Shown here piece by piece: positions 1-8,365 of a stretch of DNA of 64,000 bases. Made by a program: the position numbers and the translations under genes. The notes below the pieces were generated by a model. That model did no database searches. It was not told the origin of the DNA and was given only the letters and a program-made list of their open reading frames with translations. The first letter of the stretch is position 1; every line of letters begins with the position of its first letter. The DNA comes from an uncultured Lachnospiraceae bacterium (GTDB taxonomy: Bacteria > Bacillota > Clostridia > Lachnospirales > Lachnospiraceae): NCBI GenBank assembly GCA_902761665.1, contig CACWLA010000006.1, forward strand, positions 1 through 64,000, read 5' to 3'.

Positions 1-998
1 TCCGTGATCTCGCTGTTCAGGCCGCCCATGACGCCGGCCAGCGCGACCGGCTTTTCACCGTCGCAGATGACCAGGTTTTCGGGGCTGAGGGTAAACTCCT
101 TGCCGTCGAGCGTCGTGATGGGCTCGCCTTCCTTCGCGCGGCGGACGATGATGCAGCTACTCTCCAGCTGCTCGCGGTCGAAGGCATGCATCGGCTGGCC
201 GATCTCGAGCATCACGTAGTTCGTGATATCGACGATGTTGTTGATGCTCCTGAGGCCGCAGAGCGCAAGACGGCGCTTCATCCAGCGGGGGCTCTCCGCA
301 ATTTTCAGCTCTCGGACCTGATGGCCGAGGTAGCGCGGGCAGATATCCGGCGCATCGACCCTGATCGAGAAGCCGGGCACGTGTTCGCCGGTCACGCGGT
401 AATCGGTCGCCGGCATTTTCAGCGGCTTGTCCAGGATGGCTGCGACTTCCCGCGCGATGCCGAGGACGGACTGGCAGTCCGGACGGTTCGCCGTCACGGA
501 AATGTCGAAAATGCAGTCGTCCAGGCCGACCACCGGGGCGATGGGCGTGCCGGGGACGGTATCCTTCGGCAGGTCCAGCAGGCCGTAGTATTCGGCGCCG
601 GGGAAGAGGTCGTCGTTCAGGCCGAGTTCATCGCCGGAGCAGAGCATACCCGCGGACGGAATGCCGCGGAGGGGCTTCGCCTTGATGACGACGCCGCCGG
701 GAAGCCTGGAGCCGTCAAGAGCAGCCGGGGTGTGCATGCCCACATAGACGTTGTCCGCGCCGGTGCAGATCTGGATGTCCTTCCCGTATTCGCCGCAGTC
801 CACCTTGCACAGGTGCAGGTGCGTGCCCTCGATGGGTTCGCATTCGGTCACGGCGCCGACCACAACGCGGTCGATCTCCGCGTCAAGGCGGATCAGTTCC
901 TCGACTTCAAAGCCGCAGCCGAAAAGCTTTTCTTCGAGCTGTTCGGGCGTGATATCGATGTCAACATATTCTTTCAGCCAGCTAAGCGGTACTTTCAT
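1..998 (-). CDS. pheT: Phenylalanine--tRNA ligase beta subunit, 5' part (runs off the window)
   Basis: The first 332 codons of the beta subunit of the cytoplasmic PheST tetramer, which charges tRNA-Phe. The protein opens MKVPLSWLKEYVDI, the family's usual start. A tRNA-binding (EMAP/OB-fold-like) domain follows at about residues 40-150 with the stretch KVDCGEYGKDIQICTGA. The B3/B4 region begins after residue 200 (ANRPDC, then NIVDITNYVMLE and GQPMHAFD). The start is fixed by GAGGAGG eight bases upstream of the ATG. It sits 13 bases after the pheS stop, so both are translated from one mRNA and share the T-box leader upstream of pheS. The C-terminal two thirds, with the B5 and anticodon-binding domains, lie outside the window. 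Identity is seen in the sequence and is secure. Confidence 0.97.
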   Translation of the reverse strand, partial: MKVPLSWLKEYVDIDITPEQLEEKLFGCGFEVEELIRLDAEIDRVVVGAVTECEPIEGTHLHLCKVDCGEYGKDIQICTGADNVYVGMHTPAALDGSRLPGGVVIKAKPLRGIPSAGMLCSGDELGLNDDLFPGAEYYGLLDLPKDTVPGTPIAPVVGLDDCIFDISVTANRPDCQSVLGIAREVAAILDKPLKMPATDYRVTGEHVPGFSIRVDAPDICPRYLGHQVRELKIAESPRWMKRRLALCGLRSINNIVDITNYVMLEIGQPMHAFDREQLESSCIIVRRAKEGEPITTLDGKEFTLSPENLVICDGEKPVALAGVMGGLNSEIT

Positions 999-1011
999 GT
1001 CATTTACCTCC

Positions 1012-2040
1012 TCAATCCTTGAACTGCTTCAGGAAACGCAGGTCGTTCTCAAACAGCAGGCCGATGTTGCCGATGCCGTATTTCAGCATGGCAATGCGTT
1101 CGATCCCGATGCCGAACGCGAAACCGGAGTACTTTTCCGGATCGATCCCGCAGGACTTCAGCACGCTGTGATGAACGACGCCGCTTCCGAGGATCTCGAT
1201 CCAGCCGGTGTGCTTGCAAAGGCTGCAACCCTTGCCGCCGCACTGGAAGCAGGAAACGTCGACCTCGGCGCTCGGTTCGGTGAAGGGGAAATAACTCGGG
1301 CGCAGACGGGTCTTGACTTCCGGGCCGAAGATCCCGCGTACGAAGACGTCCAGCATGCCCTGCAGGTCACCGAGCGTGATGTGCTCGTCCACGACCAGGC
1401 CTTCCATCTGGTGGAACATGGGGCTGTGCGTCGCGTCGCTGTCGGAGCGGAACACACGGCCGGGCACGAGGACCTTGAGCGGGGGCTTCACCTCGTCCAT
1501 GTAGCGGATCTGGCCGGCACTCGTCTGCGTGCGGAGCACGATGTCGTCCGCCACGTAAAACGTATCCTGCATGTCGCGCGCCGGATGGTTCTTCGGCACG
1601 TTCAGGCGGGTGAAGTTATGGTCGTCGTCCTCGATCTCGGGGCTCTCGAAGATCTCGAAGCCCATGCCTGCGAAGACGTCAATGATCTCGTTTTTCGTAA
1701 TGGTGATCGGGTGAAGGTTTCCGGCCGGACGCTTTCTGGCCGGCAGCGTGATATCCACGCGTTCCGCACGGTTGCGCTTCTCGAGTTCGGCCGCTTCCAG
1801 GAACGCCGCGCGCGCCTCGTAGCGGGCCTGCGCAAGTCCCTTGAACTCATTGATCACCTTGCCCATGGCCGGGCGTTCTTCGGGGGAAAGGCTGCCGAGC
1901 CCCTTCATGAGATCTGCGACCTGCCCCTTCTTGCTCAGATAATTCTGCCAGACCTCTGCCAGCTGTTCCTTGTTTTCAGCTTTTGCCAGCGCGTCTTCCA
2001 TGCGCGCTCTCAGTTCCCTGATCCTGTCTTCCATTGCCAT
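1012..2040 (-). CDS. pheS: Phenylalanine--tRNA ligase alpha subunit
   Basis: Catalytic alpha subunit of PheRS (342 aa, normal length). An N-terminal coiled coil (about residues 1-85) contacts tRNA. The class II core follows, with motif 2 around FRSDSDATHSPMFHQMEG and motif 3 near the C-terminus (GFAFGIGIERIAMLKYGI). The reading frame stays open upstream to 2220, but that part is the T-box leader; the start is the ATG at 2040 behind GAGGTG with a six-base spacer. First gene of the pheST operon. Regulation by uncharged tRNA-Phe is predicted from the leader. A four-cysteine cluster (CFQCGGKGCSLC) sits inside the catalytic domain near residue 275. Confidence 0.97.
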   Translation of the reverse strand: MAMEDRIRELRARMEDALAKAENKEQLAEVWQNYLSKKGQVADLMKGLGSLSPEERPAMGKVINEFKGLAQARYEARAAFLEAAELEKRNRAERVDITLPARKRPAGNLHPITITKNEIIDVFAGMGFEIFESPEIEDDDHNFTRLNVPKNHPARDMQDTFYVADDIVLRTQTSAGQIRYMDEVKPPLKVLVPGRVFRSDSDATHSPMFHQMEGLVVDEHITLGDLQGMLDVFVRGIFGPEVKTRLRPSYFPFTEPSAEVDVSCFQCGGKGCSLCKHTGWIEILGSGVVHHSVLKSCGIDPEKYSGFAFGIGIERIAMLKYGIGNIGLLFENDLRFLKQFKD

Positions 2041-2403
2041 CGGTATCACCTCAACATTCTTCCGCAGCCCTTTCCCGCACATGCGGCAAAGGCCGGGGTC
2101 CGCGGCAAAAAAATTACAGCCGCATCCCTCACAAGGGACGAAGCTGCATCTCCGCGGTACCACCCTCATTCCGCCTTCCGGTCTGCGCGTTTTTTCGCGC
2201 AACCGCAGGACGGCTCTCATTCGGCCTGTAACGGGGTCCGGCCGGCCCGTACTACTGCGGCGGGCTCAGGACCTGCCGGTTCGGGGGGCTGCTCGGGAGT
2301 GAATTTACAGGAGTTTTGCCCGAAGAGCTCTCAGCCGCCGGCTCTTCTTCTCTGGAGGGAAAGGGTTCCTGTACCGTCTCCGTCATCGCATTTAGCGTAT
2401 AAC
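2041..2403 (-). promoter_or_regulatory. T-box leader controlling pheST (Phe specifier)
   Basis: The 5' leader carries the conserved T-box AGGGTGGTACCGCGG (2152-2166). It is followed by a hairpin (2114-2147) and a U-run (2107-2113) that form the intrinsic terminator. Stem I can be drawn from ACAGG (2368-2372) pairing with CCTGT (2307-2311), with GGAG/CTCC below it. The internal loop between these helices reads AAATTCA, which places a UUC (Phe) specifier codon at 2301-2303. Known mechanism: uncharged tRNA pairs with the specifier and T-box, stabilises the antiterminator and allows read-through. The specifier matches the downstream gene, which supports the fold. Stem boundaries were drawn by eye. 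Confidence 0.93.
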
Positions 2404-2409
2404 AGTGTT

Positions 2410-2438
2410 TTTTTAGCACAGATCCGCGCTTTTGTCAA
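2410..2438 (-). promoter_or_regulatory. Promoter of the pheST T-box leader
   Basis: A perfect -35 TTGACA (2433-2438), 17 bases, then a weak -10 TAAAAA (2410-2415). Transcription would begin near 2403, just before stem I of the T-box. Confidence 0.65.
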
Positions 2439-2498
2439 GACGCTTTGACCGCAGGTGTGCTGACGATGTCCGCAGGAATGCTGAGCCAGCCTCCGGGC

Positions 2499-2531
2499 AA
2501 AAAGAAGGCGCCGGCTGCATGAGCCGGCGCC
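2499..2531 (-). terminator. Intrinsic terminator of the TRAP operon
   Basis: A 10-bp GC-rich stem (GGCGCCGGCT with AGCCGGCGCC, 2507-2531), followed on the minus strand by TTCTTTTT. It lies 16 bases beyond the permease stop codon. Confidence 0.85.
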
Positions 2532-2547
2532 CCCTGTCTTATTTCGT

Positions 2548-4506
2548 TCAGGCGGCTGCCTTCGGGGCAGCCTTCTTCGCGCGGAGCATGTTCAGCGCGA
2601 TCGCAGCAGCCAGCAGGCCGAGACCGATAAGGTCCGTGGTCCAGCCGGGGACGATCATGCAGAAACCGCCTGCCAGGAAGAGGATCCTCTCCCAAATCGG
2701 TGTTTCGGCCTTGAAGAAGCCGGTCAGACCGATCGAGATGCCGTACATGCCGAGGAAGCAGGTCGCTACGGCCAGAACGGCGTTGAAGATAGTGAAATCG
2801 CCGACGAAGATCAGCACGTTGTTGTATACGAAGATGTACGGAATGATGAATGCAGCGATGGCCAGTTTCGTGGCATTGAACGCCGTCTTCATCGGGTTGG
2901 ACTTCGCAATTGCGGCCCCAGCGTAGGCAGCCAGTGCAACAGGCGGCGTGATATCCGCCACGATGCCGAAATAGAACACGAAGAGGTTCGCCGCCAGCAC
3001 GTCAACCTTCATGCCGCTGATCAGGATCGGCGCGCAGGTGGAAGCCATGATGACGTAGTTCGCGGTGGTCGGCACGCCCATGCCGAGGATGATGCAGCAG
3101 AGCATCGTCAGGAACAGGGCAATGATCAGGTGGCCGTTGGACAGCTTCACGACGCTGGTGATCAGCTTCGCAGCCAGACCGGTCATGGTGATGCAGCCGC
3201 CGATCATGCCGGCAACGGCGCAGGCCATGGCGATCGAGATCGTATTCTTCGCGCCGCCTTCAAGCGCTCTCACGAGGCCCATCGGCGTCATGCGGTTATC
3301 CTTGTTGACCAGGCTGACGGCGATGCAGAGCAGGGAGGCGATGCAGGCGCTCTTGGCCAGCGTCTGGCCGTTCACGATCATGACGACGAGGGCGACCAGC
3401 GGGACCAGCATGTAGATCTTCGGCAGAAGCTTTTTCCACTTCGGCAGCGTCTCCTTATCCAGGCCCTTCAGGCCGAGCTTCTTCGCGGTGAAATGCACCA
3501 TCAGGAAGATGCCGGTGAAATACAGGCAAGCCGGAAGGATCGCACGGACGATGATCTTGGAGTAGTCGGTCTTGGTCATTTCAGCCATGATGAAGGCTGC
3601 CGCGCCCATGATCGGGGGCATGATCTGTCCGCCGGTGGAGGCGGCTGCTTCGACGGCGCCGGCGAATTCGCCGGGATAGCCGGTACGCTTCATCATCGGG
3701 ATGGTCACGGAACCGGTGGTAACGGTATTGCCGACGGAAGAGCCGGACACCATGCCGCAGAGGGCGGAGGACACGACAGCGACCTTCGCAGGACCGCCGG
3801 AGGCCCACCCGACCAGCGCGTTCGCGCAGTCGATGAAGAAGTTGGAAATGCCGGTCGCTTCCAGGAAGGAGCCGAACAGCAGGAAGAGGACGATGAAGGT
3901 CGAGCAGACCGAGATCGGGGTGGAAAGCATGCCCATGTCGTTCGCGTAGAACAGGTTGTAGAGCATGAACTTCATCGACTTGCCGCTGATGAACAGGGTG
4001 TAGCAGATGAAGAAGCCGACCACGCAGAGGATCGGGATACCCACGGAACGGCGGCAGCATTCAAAGATGACCAGAACACCGATGACGGCCATGATCTTCT
4101 CCAGCGTACCGATGTTCATGCCCATGTTTACGATCTTTTCAAATTTGATCACATAGTAGAAGAACGGTACGGCGCCGACTATCGCCAGGATGATGTCGTA
4201 CCACGGCATGTGATTGACGCGCACGTCACCCTTTTTGATCGGGTAAACAAGGAAGCAGAAAGGAACAAGGCAGCCCAGGAATACGCAGCAGCGGATCTGG
4301 CCGCTCCACTTGGCCCACATGTTCATGTAGATCATGAGCAGCATGAACGCTGCCATGACGAACCGGATGATCATCTTCGGCGCACCTTCCCAGATACGCA
4401 CGTTCGACTCACGGTCGTACTTTTTCATGATCTCGTCCACTTCGGCCTGGGAGCCTGTTTCGCCTGCAGGCTGCTGATCCGGGAATTTAGGATCCAGTTC
4501 GGACAT
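2548..4506 (-). CDS. TAXI-type TRAP transporter, fused DctQM permease
   Basis: Integral membrane permease of a tripartite ATP-independent periplasmic (TRAP) uptake system of the TAXI type, in which the small (DctQ-like) and large (DctM-like) subunits are fused (652 aa). A short soluble N-terminus is followed by many hydrophobic segments. The DctM part shows the family's glycine-rich stretches, for example GMVSGSSVGNTVTTGSVTIP near residue 260 and GMGVPTTANYV in the second half. The ATG at 4506 has AGGAGG seven bases upstream; the 32-codon upstream extension lacks such a site and would overlap the DUF1850 gene. It is co-transcribed with a TAXI binding protein and DUF1850 gene, the usual set. 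The substrate cannot be read from sequence; C4-dicarboxylates, glutamate or similar ions are possible. Confidence 0.92.
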   Translation of the reverse strand: MSELDPKFPDQQPAGETGSQAEVDEIMKKYDRESNVRIWEGAPKMIIRFVMAAFMLLMIYMNMWAKWSGQIRCCVFLGCLVPFCFLVYPIKKGDVRVNHMPWYDIILAIVGAVPFFYYVIKFEKIVNMGMNIGTLEKIMAVIGVLVIFECCRRSVGIPILCVVGFFICYTLFISGKSMKFMLYNLFYANDMGMLSTPISVCSTFIVLFLLFGSFLEATGISNFFIDCANALVGWASGGPAKVAVVSSALCGMVSGSSVGNTVTTGSVTIPMMKRTGYPGEFAGAVEAAASTGGQIMPPIMGAAAFIMAEMTKTDYSKIIVRAILPACLYFTGIFLMVHFTAKKLGLKGLDKETLPKWKKLLPKIYMLVPLVALVVMIVNGQTLAKSACIASLLCIAVSLVNKDNRMTPMGLVRALEGGAKNTISIAMACAVAGMIGGCITMTGLAAKLITSVVKLSNGHLIIALFLTMLCCIILGMGVPTTANYVIMASTCAPILISGMKVDVLAANLFVFYFGIVADITPPVALAAYAGAAIAKSNPMKTAFNATKLAIAAFIIPYIFVYNNVLIFVGDFTIFNAVLAVATCFLGMYGISIGLTGFFKAETPIWERILFLAGGFCMIVPGWTTDLIGLGLLAAAIALNMLRAKKAAPKAAA

Positions 4507-4550
4507 CGGAAAACCTCCTGTAAAAATGGTTTGGATAATGTTCTGCCGTC

Positions 4551-5039
4551 CTAAAACAGCATGAATTCGTAGTTGAAAATCACTTTGGCGTTGCGTCCGC
4601 ACAGATCCCGCAGACTGATCTCCGTACCGTTTACCGTCAGAACATGATCGTAAACGGTGCCGACAAGATAGCTTACGCCGGTGCGATCCTGATGAATACC
4701 AGTGATCAGCATCGCGCCATCATCGGTATACGTCAGGACCTCACCCGGATTGAGTTCGGTCTGAACGCCTGCGCCGAATGCTTCGTATTTTGTTGCCTCC
4801 ACGTAGATGGTCTTATCATGGATCTCATAATAATCCGTCAGCGGATACAGATTGACCGAGTGGATGAAGGTCACCGCAAAGGTCCCGCCCTCTTCCATCG
4901 GGTATCTGGCATACAAATTGCCGCTCTGATCCCGCAGCGTCAGATAGTGACGCCCGAAACAAAGCGTCGCAATGAGGAAAGCCGCCGCAAGGGCCAATGC
5001 GATTGCGGCGGCTTTGCCGAAGCGCTTGTTCGTTAACAC
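4551..5039 (-). CDS. DUF1850 protein of the TAXI-TRAP operon
   Basis: A 162-aa protein with one N-terminal membrane segment (about residues 9-29) and an extracytoplasmic domain carrying the DUF1850 signature FIHSVNLYPLTDYYEI (residues 58-73). DUF1850 genes characteristically lie between TAXI binding-protein and fused-permease genes, as here, so a structural or accessory role in the TRAP system is inferred; the biochemical function is unknown. The start is GTG at 5037-5039 with no strong ribosome binding site. The gene begins 23 bases after the binding-protein stop, so translational coupling is plausible. A later start would cut the membrane anchor. Confidence 0.8.
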   Translation of the reverse strand: MLTNKRFGKAAAIALALAAAFLIATLCFGRHYLTLRDQSGNLYARYPMEEGGTFAVTFIHSVNLYPLTDYYEIHDKTIYVEATKYEAFGAGVQTELNPGEVLTYTDDGAMLITGIHQDRTGVSYLVGTVYDHVLTVNGTEISLRDLCGRNAKVIFNYEFMLF

Positions 5040-5062
5040 GGCAAAGACACTTTCAGCAGGGA

Positions 5063-6031
5063 TTATTTGATCGCGCCGACTTCTTTGTAGTACTTCTCTG
5101 CACCGGGATGCAGGTCGAAGGAGCCGTCGATCGCCTTGGCAGCGGTCAGGCCGGTGAATTTGCCATGGCCGGAGCTCAGGGCAGCATTGTTGTCGAACAG
5201 AGCCTTGGTCAGTTCGTACACAGCATCGGTGCTCACGTCTTCAGAAGCAACCAGAACGGCCTTGACGGCAACGCAGGTCACCTGTTCAGTCTGTCCCTTG
5301 TAGGTATTGGCCGGAAGATCTTCCTGGACCAGGAAAGGATAGTGGCCGGTCAGGAACTTGACAGCATCGCCGTCCAGGGACAGCATATGCAGGTTCAGGC
5401 TGGCGGAAGCAGTCGCGAACAGGTCAGTCAGAGCGGACGTAGGAGCGCCGGCAACCGTGAAGGCCGCGTCGCAGGTGCCGTTCTTGATCATGTCGGCGCC
5501 GTTGCCGAAGGAAGCGTTGATGACCTTCACATCGCTGAAGCTCATGCCGTAGGCTTCCAGAACCTGAGCAGCGTTCAGGGCAGTGCCGGATCCGACGTCG
5601 CCGACGCAGACGGCTTTGCCCTTCAGATCGGCAACGCTCTTGATGTCGCCGGTGGCAACGATCTGGACGGTCTCATTGTAAAGGCCGGCGATCCATTTGC
5701 CCTTGGCTTCGGGTTTGCCTTCGAACATCGACTCTCCGCCGGTGCCGGTGTGGGCATAGTTCAGAACGTCAGACTGCAGGATGGCGAGCTGGGCATCACC
5801 GCCGGTGACTAACTGCACGTTCGCTTTCGAAGCGCCGGTGGAAGTCACGTTCAGCTTGGACAGCGTCAGATGGTCGTTCAGAACAGTGGCCATGGTGTTG
5901 CCGACGGCATAGTAGGTGCCGGTGGTGCCGCCGGTCGCGAGGGTGAGTTCCTTCTTTTCCGCCTTGCCGCCGCAGGCAGCGAGCGACAGTACGAGAACCG
6001 CGGAAAGAACAGCGACTAACAGTTTCTTCAT
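5063..6031 (-). CDS. TAXI family TRAP transporter solute-binding lipoprotein
   Basis: Extracytoplasmic ligand-binding component (322 aa) of the TRAP uptake system. The signal peptide ends in a lipobox (LSLAAC, Cys20), so the mature protein is membrane-anchored. The mature part begins ELTLATGGTTGTYYAVG, the hallmark of the TAXI family, and contains the further family stretch AVCVGDVGSGTALNA near residue 145. First gene of the operon; the ATG follows AAAGGAGAG with good spacing, and a strong promoter lies at 6137-6165. High expression relative to the permease is expected from its position. The ligand is not predictable from sequence alone. Confidence 0.95.
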   Translation of the reverse strand: MKKLLVAVLSAVLVLSLAACGGKAEKKELTLATGGTTGTYYAVGNTMATVLNDHLTLSKLNVTSTGASKANVQLVTGGDAQLAILQSDVLNYAHTGTGGESMFEGKPEAKGKWIAGLYNETVQIVATGDIKSVADLKGKAVCVGDVGSGTALNAAQVLEAYGMSFSDVKVINASFGNGADMIKNGTCDAAFTVAGAPTSALTDLFATASASLNLHMLSLDGDAVKFLTGHYPFLVQEDLPANTYKGQTEQVTCVAVKAVLVASEDVSTDAVYELTKALFDNNAALSSGHGKFTGLTAAKAIDGSFDLHPGAEKYYKEVGAIK

Positions 6032-6136
6032 TTTTTCTCTCCTTTTTTCTATGCGGAACGTTCCGGACCGTGCACATATGAAGAAAGATCTTTTCGGTCT
6101 TTCTCTGCGCTGATCCGTTCCGCTTTATTTGCTGTC

Positions 6137-6165
6137 ATAATACCATCTTTCCTCGAATATTTCAA
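6137..6165 (-). promoter_or_regulatory. Promoter of the TRAP operon
   Basis: -35 TTGAAA (6160-6165), 17-base spacer, -10 TATTAT (6137-6142), reading toward the binding-protein gene with a leader of about 100 bases. Confidence 0.75.
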
Positions 6166-6180
6166 TATGATTGCAGATTA

Positions 6181-6210
6181 TTGTTTTTTTTAAGGAAAAT
6201 GTGTTATATA
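6181..6210 (+). promoter_or_regulatory. Promoter of the DUF5721 gene
   Basis: -35 TTGTTT (6181-6186), 18-base spacer, -10 TATATA (6205-6210). Divergent from the TRAP operon promoter with only 15 bases between the two -35 elements. Confidence 0.55.
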
Positions 6211-6258
6211 GTTAAGAAAAGCAGGTGCGGCCTGCCGAAAACGCGAAGGAGCGCATTT

Positions 6259-6759
6259 ATGATCCGTTTCAGTCCGAAAAAACTGCGGGATTTCAATAAA
6301 CATTTATTCGCAGAAACAACTTTCGACGCCTTTCTGGTGCCGGAAGCGCATTTTGTCACGTCATTCCGGACGGATTTTGAGGGAAAACTCCCTCCTGCCG
6401 GCACTGCGGACACGGCTGCAGATTCTGACGGAAAGGCTGTCCCTGCGGATCTTTCCTGCGTCAGCTGGAAGGAACTGCGGCCGATCGCGCTCCAGCTCGT
6501 GCGCGGGCAGGTGCCGCCGAAAAGCTTCTCCATCGTCATGAAGCTGCCCGAAGATCAGGCGGAAAGCCTGTTTGCCGGCGGCAGCCCTGCGGAAAGCGCC
6601 GGCCAGATCCCCGGCTTCTATCTCAACATCCGCTATGCCAAGGAAGAACTGATGCTCACGAGCGGCTGCATGCAAAAGACCTTTTCCCTCGACAAGACGT
6701 GGGAAAAGGCCTGGGATAAGCATATTGAAGATTTTTTAAGCCGTCTCGGGCTCATCTGA
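6259..6759 (+). CDS. DUF5721 family protein
   Basis: A 166-aa soluble protein matching the DUF5721 pattern known from Lachnospiraceae: an N-terminal phase around KKLRDFNKHLF, the central SWKELRPIALQLVRG (about residues 78-92), and the end NIRYAKEELMLTSG followed by TFSLDKTWEKAWD. No function is established for the family. The frame is open upstream, but the ATG at 6259 is chosen because AAGGAG lies eight bases before it and the resulting N-terminus matches relatives. It is monocistronic; its 3' end faces the histidine kinase gene with seven bases between stop codons. A low-complexity Gly/Ala/Asp insertion at residues 45-70 looks lineage-specific. Family assignment is from memory of the motif order. 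Confidence 0.7.
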   Translation: MIRFSPKKLRDFNKHLFAETTFDAFLVPEAHFVTSFRTDFEGKLPPAGTADTAADSDGKAVPADLSCVSWKELRPIALQLVRGQVPPKSFSIVMKLPEDQAESLFAGGSPAESAGQIPGFYLNIRYAKEELMLTSGCMQKTFSLDKTWEKAWDKHIEDFLSRLGLI

Positions 6760-6765
6760 GAAGGA

Positions 6766-8364
6766 TCAGACCCCCTCTTCCGCTTCCGTACCGGCAGCAT
6801 CCGCCGCGGGCGGGATGAGGCACCCGTCCAGTTCGGCGGTAAATTCCACGCCGCCCGGAACGTTGACTGCGGCGCAGCTGCCGCCGAGCCTGTCCATGGC
6901 CGCCTGTACGATCGACAGGCCGATGCCGCTGCCGCCATAGGCACGCGTGCGCGCCTTATCCACCTTGTAAAACTTGTTCCAGATCTTGTCCAGAGACTCG
7001 TCCGGAATCGCGTCCCCGGTATTGAATACCGTGACCGCGATGCCTTCCCGGGCGTTTTTTCGTGCCGAAGCGCGCACCGTCCCGCCCGCACTCACGTAGT
7101 GGAACGCGTTGCTCAGATAGTTCTGAAGCACCTGTTCCCAGAGATAGTCGTCCGACCAGACGGGAAGCTCATCCGGGACATCCACCGTGAGCGTCACGCC
7201 GTCACGCCGGCTCTTCAGCAGGAAGGCATTTGCCTCGCCGCGCAGCATCTCAGCGAGATCGAAGCGGTCCTTCGCCGCCCCGGCGCGCGATTCCAGCTCG
7301 TCCAGATCCAGGAGCCGGCGCACCATGCGGTTCATCTTTTCCGCTTCATCCGCGATCACATCGCAGTAGCGGTCCCGCATCTCCGCGTCTTCGCTGATGC
7401 CGTCCTTCAGCCCTTCGGCATACCCCCGGATCACCGCGATCGGCGTCTTCAGTTCATGGGAAATGTTGGACAGCAGTTCTCTTCTCTGCCGGTCGGTCTC
7501 ATCCTTTTCCGCGATGTCTTCCGCCAGCCTCGTATTCGCCGTTTTCAGGTTTTCGATGGCAGCCTCCAGCTTTGTCGCCATCTCGTTCATGTTGACGCCG
7601 AGCGTCTGGATCTCGTCGCCCGTACCGCCGGTATAGCGTTCGGAAAAGTCCAGATCGGCCATCTTGCGGCTTAAGGATGTCATCTGTTTGATCGGCCGCG
7701 TCAGCCTGCCGGAGACCAGATACATCGTCACGGCGCCGATGAGAAGGGTCACGAGGCCGACACGGATCAGCAGCCGGTTGTAAATGTCCGCCGTTTCCGT
7801 GATCTCCGCGACAGCCACGGTCAGCACGTAATAGTACCCGTCTGCCGAGAAAGAGATCCCGACTTCACTGCTCTTCGGCGTATCGCCGGCAGACTGTGCC
7901 GACGGGACGAATCCCACGCAGTCGATCTGCTCAGTCCCGGTAAAGGCATCCATTGTCCGGTAAACACGGTATCCGTCACCCTCGGCATAGACTGCCAGTT
8001 CATCCTCGCTGTTCTGGCCGCGCAGAGCGTTGAGCAGGCGCCTCGGCCCGCCGCCCAGTTCGGAAGCGTTGGTAAAAATGACCACGCCCTGCTTCCTGTC
8101 CGCCTTGATGATAAGCGCGTCAATGCCCGCGGCTTCACAGCCTGTCCGCAGTTTCATCTCACTGTCTTCGGTGCCTGCTCCCGCGCTGTTTTCCCGAATG
8201 TACTCTTCGGCCTGCGCGCGGATCTCCCCGATGCGGTCCAGCTTGCGGTTCAGGTAGTATTTCTCCATGAAGACATGGTTGAACAGCAGCTGAAGCCCGA
8301 CGAGGACCACCAGGATCGCCGCCAGGACCAGGGCATATTTTGTCTGTACCGACAGTTTCTTCAT
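6766..8364 (-). CDS. Sensor histidine kinase
   Basis: Membrane sensor kinase (532 aa) partnered with the response regulator one base upstream. Order: TM1 (about residues 9-30), an extracytoplasmic sensor region of about 160 residues, TM2 (198-218), HAMP (219-270), HisKA with phospho-acceptor His303 in SNISHELKTP, then the HATPase_c domain with N box NYLSNAFHYV (415-424) and G2 box GGSGIGLSIV (477-486). The extracytoplasmic part has the dimensions of a PAS/Cache-like sensor, but the ligand is unknown. The EnvZ/PhoR-like layout fits a membrane or envelope signal. The last 25 residues are Ala/Glu-rich and probably disordered. No target genes can be named from this window. Confidence 0.95.
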   Translation of the reverse strand: MKKLSVQTKYALVLAAILVVLVGLQLLFNHVFMEKYYLNRKLDRIGEIRAQAEEYIRENSAGAGTEDSEMKLRTGCEAAGIDALIIKADRKQGVVIFTNASELGGGPRRLLNALRGQNSEDELAVYAEGDGYRVYRTMDAFTGTEQIDCVGFVPSAQSAGDTPKSSEVGISFSADGYYYVLTVAVAEITETADIYNRLLIRVGLVTLLIGAVTMYLVSGRLTRPIKQMTSLSRKMADLDFSERYTGGTGDEIQTLGVNMNEMATKLEAAIENLKTANTRLAEDIAEKDETDRQRRELLSNISHELKTPIAVIRGYAEGLKDGISEDAEMRDRYCDVIADEAEKMNRMVRRLLDLDELESRAGAAKDRFDLAEMLRGEANAFLLKSRRDGVTLTVDVPDELPVWSDDYLWEQVLQNYLSNAFHYVSAGGTVRASARKNAREGIAVTVFNTGDAIPDESLDKIWNKFYKVDKARTRAYGGSGIGLSIVQAAMDRLGGSCAAVNVPGGVEFTAELDGCLIPPAADAAGTEAEEGV

Positions 8365-8365
8365 C

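Noticed and set aside
2041..2220. N-terminal extension of PheS by 60 residues with a CxxC pair
   Set aside because: These codons are the T-box leader read in frame. The T-box, terminator and the ribosome binding site at 2040 explain the sequence fully.
3130..4554. A 474-codon open frame on the plus strand
   Set aside because: Antisense to the TRAP permease; highly charged and repetitive, with no ribosome binding site.
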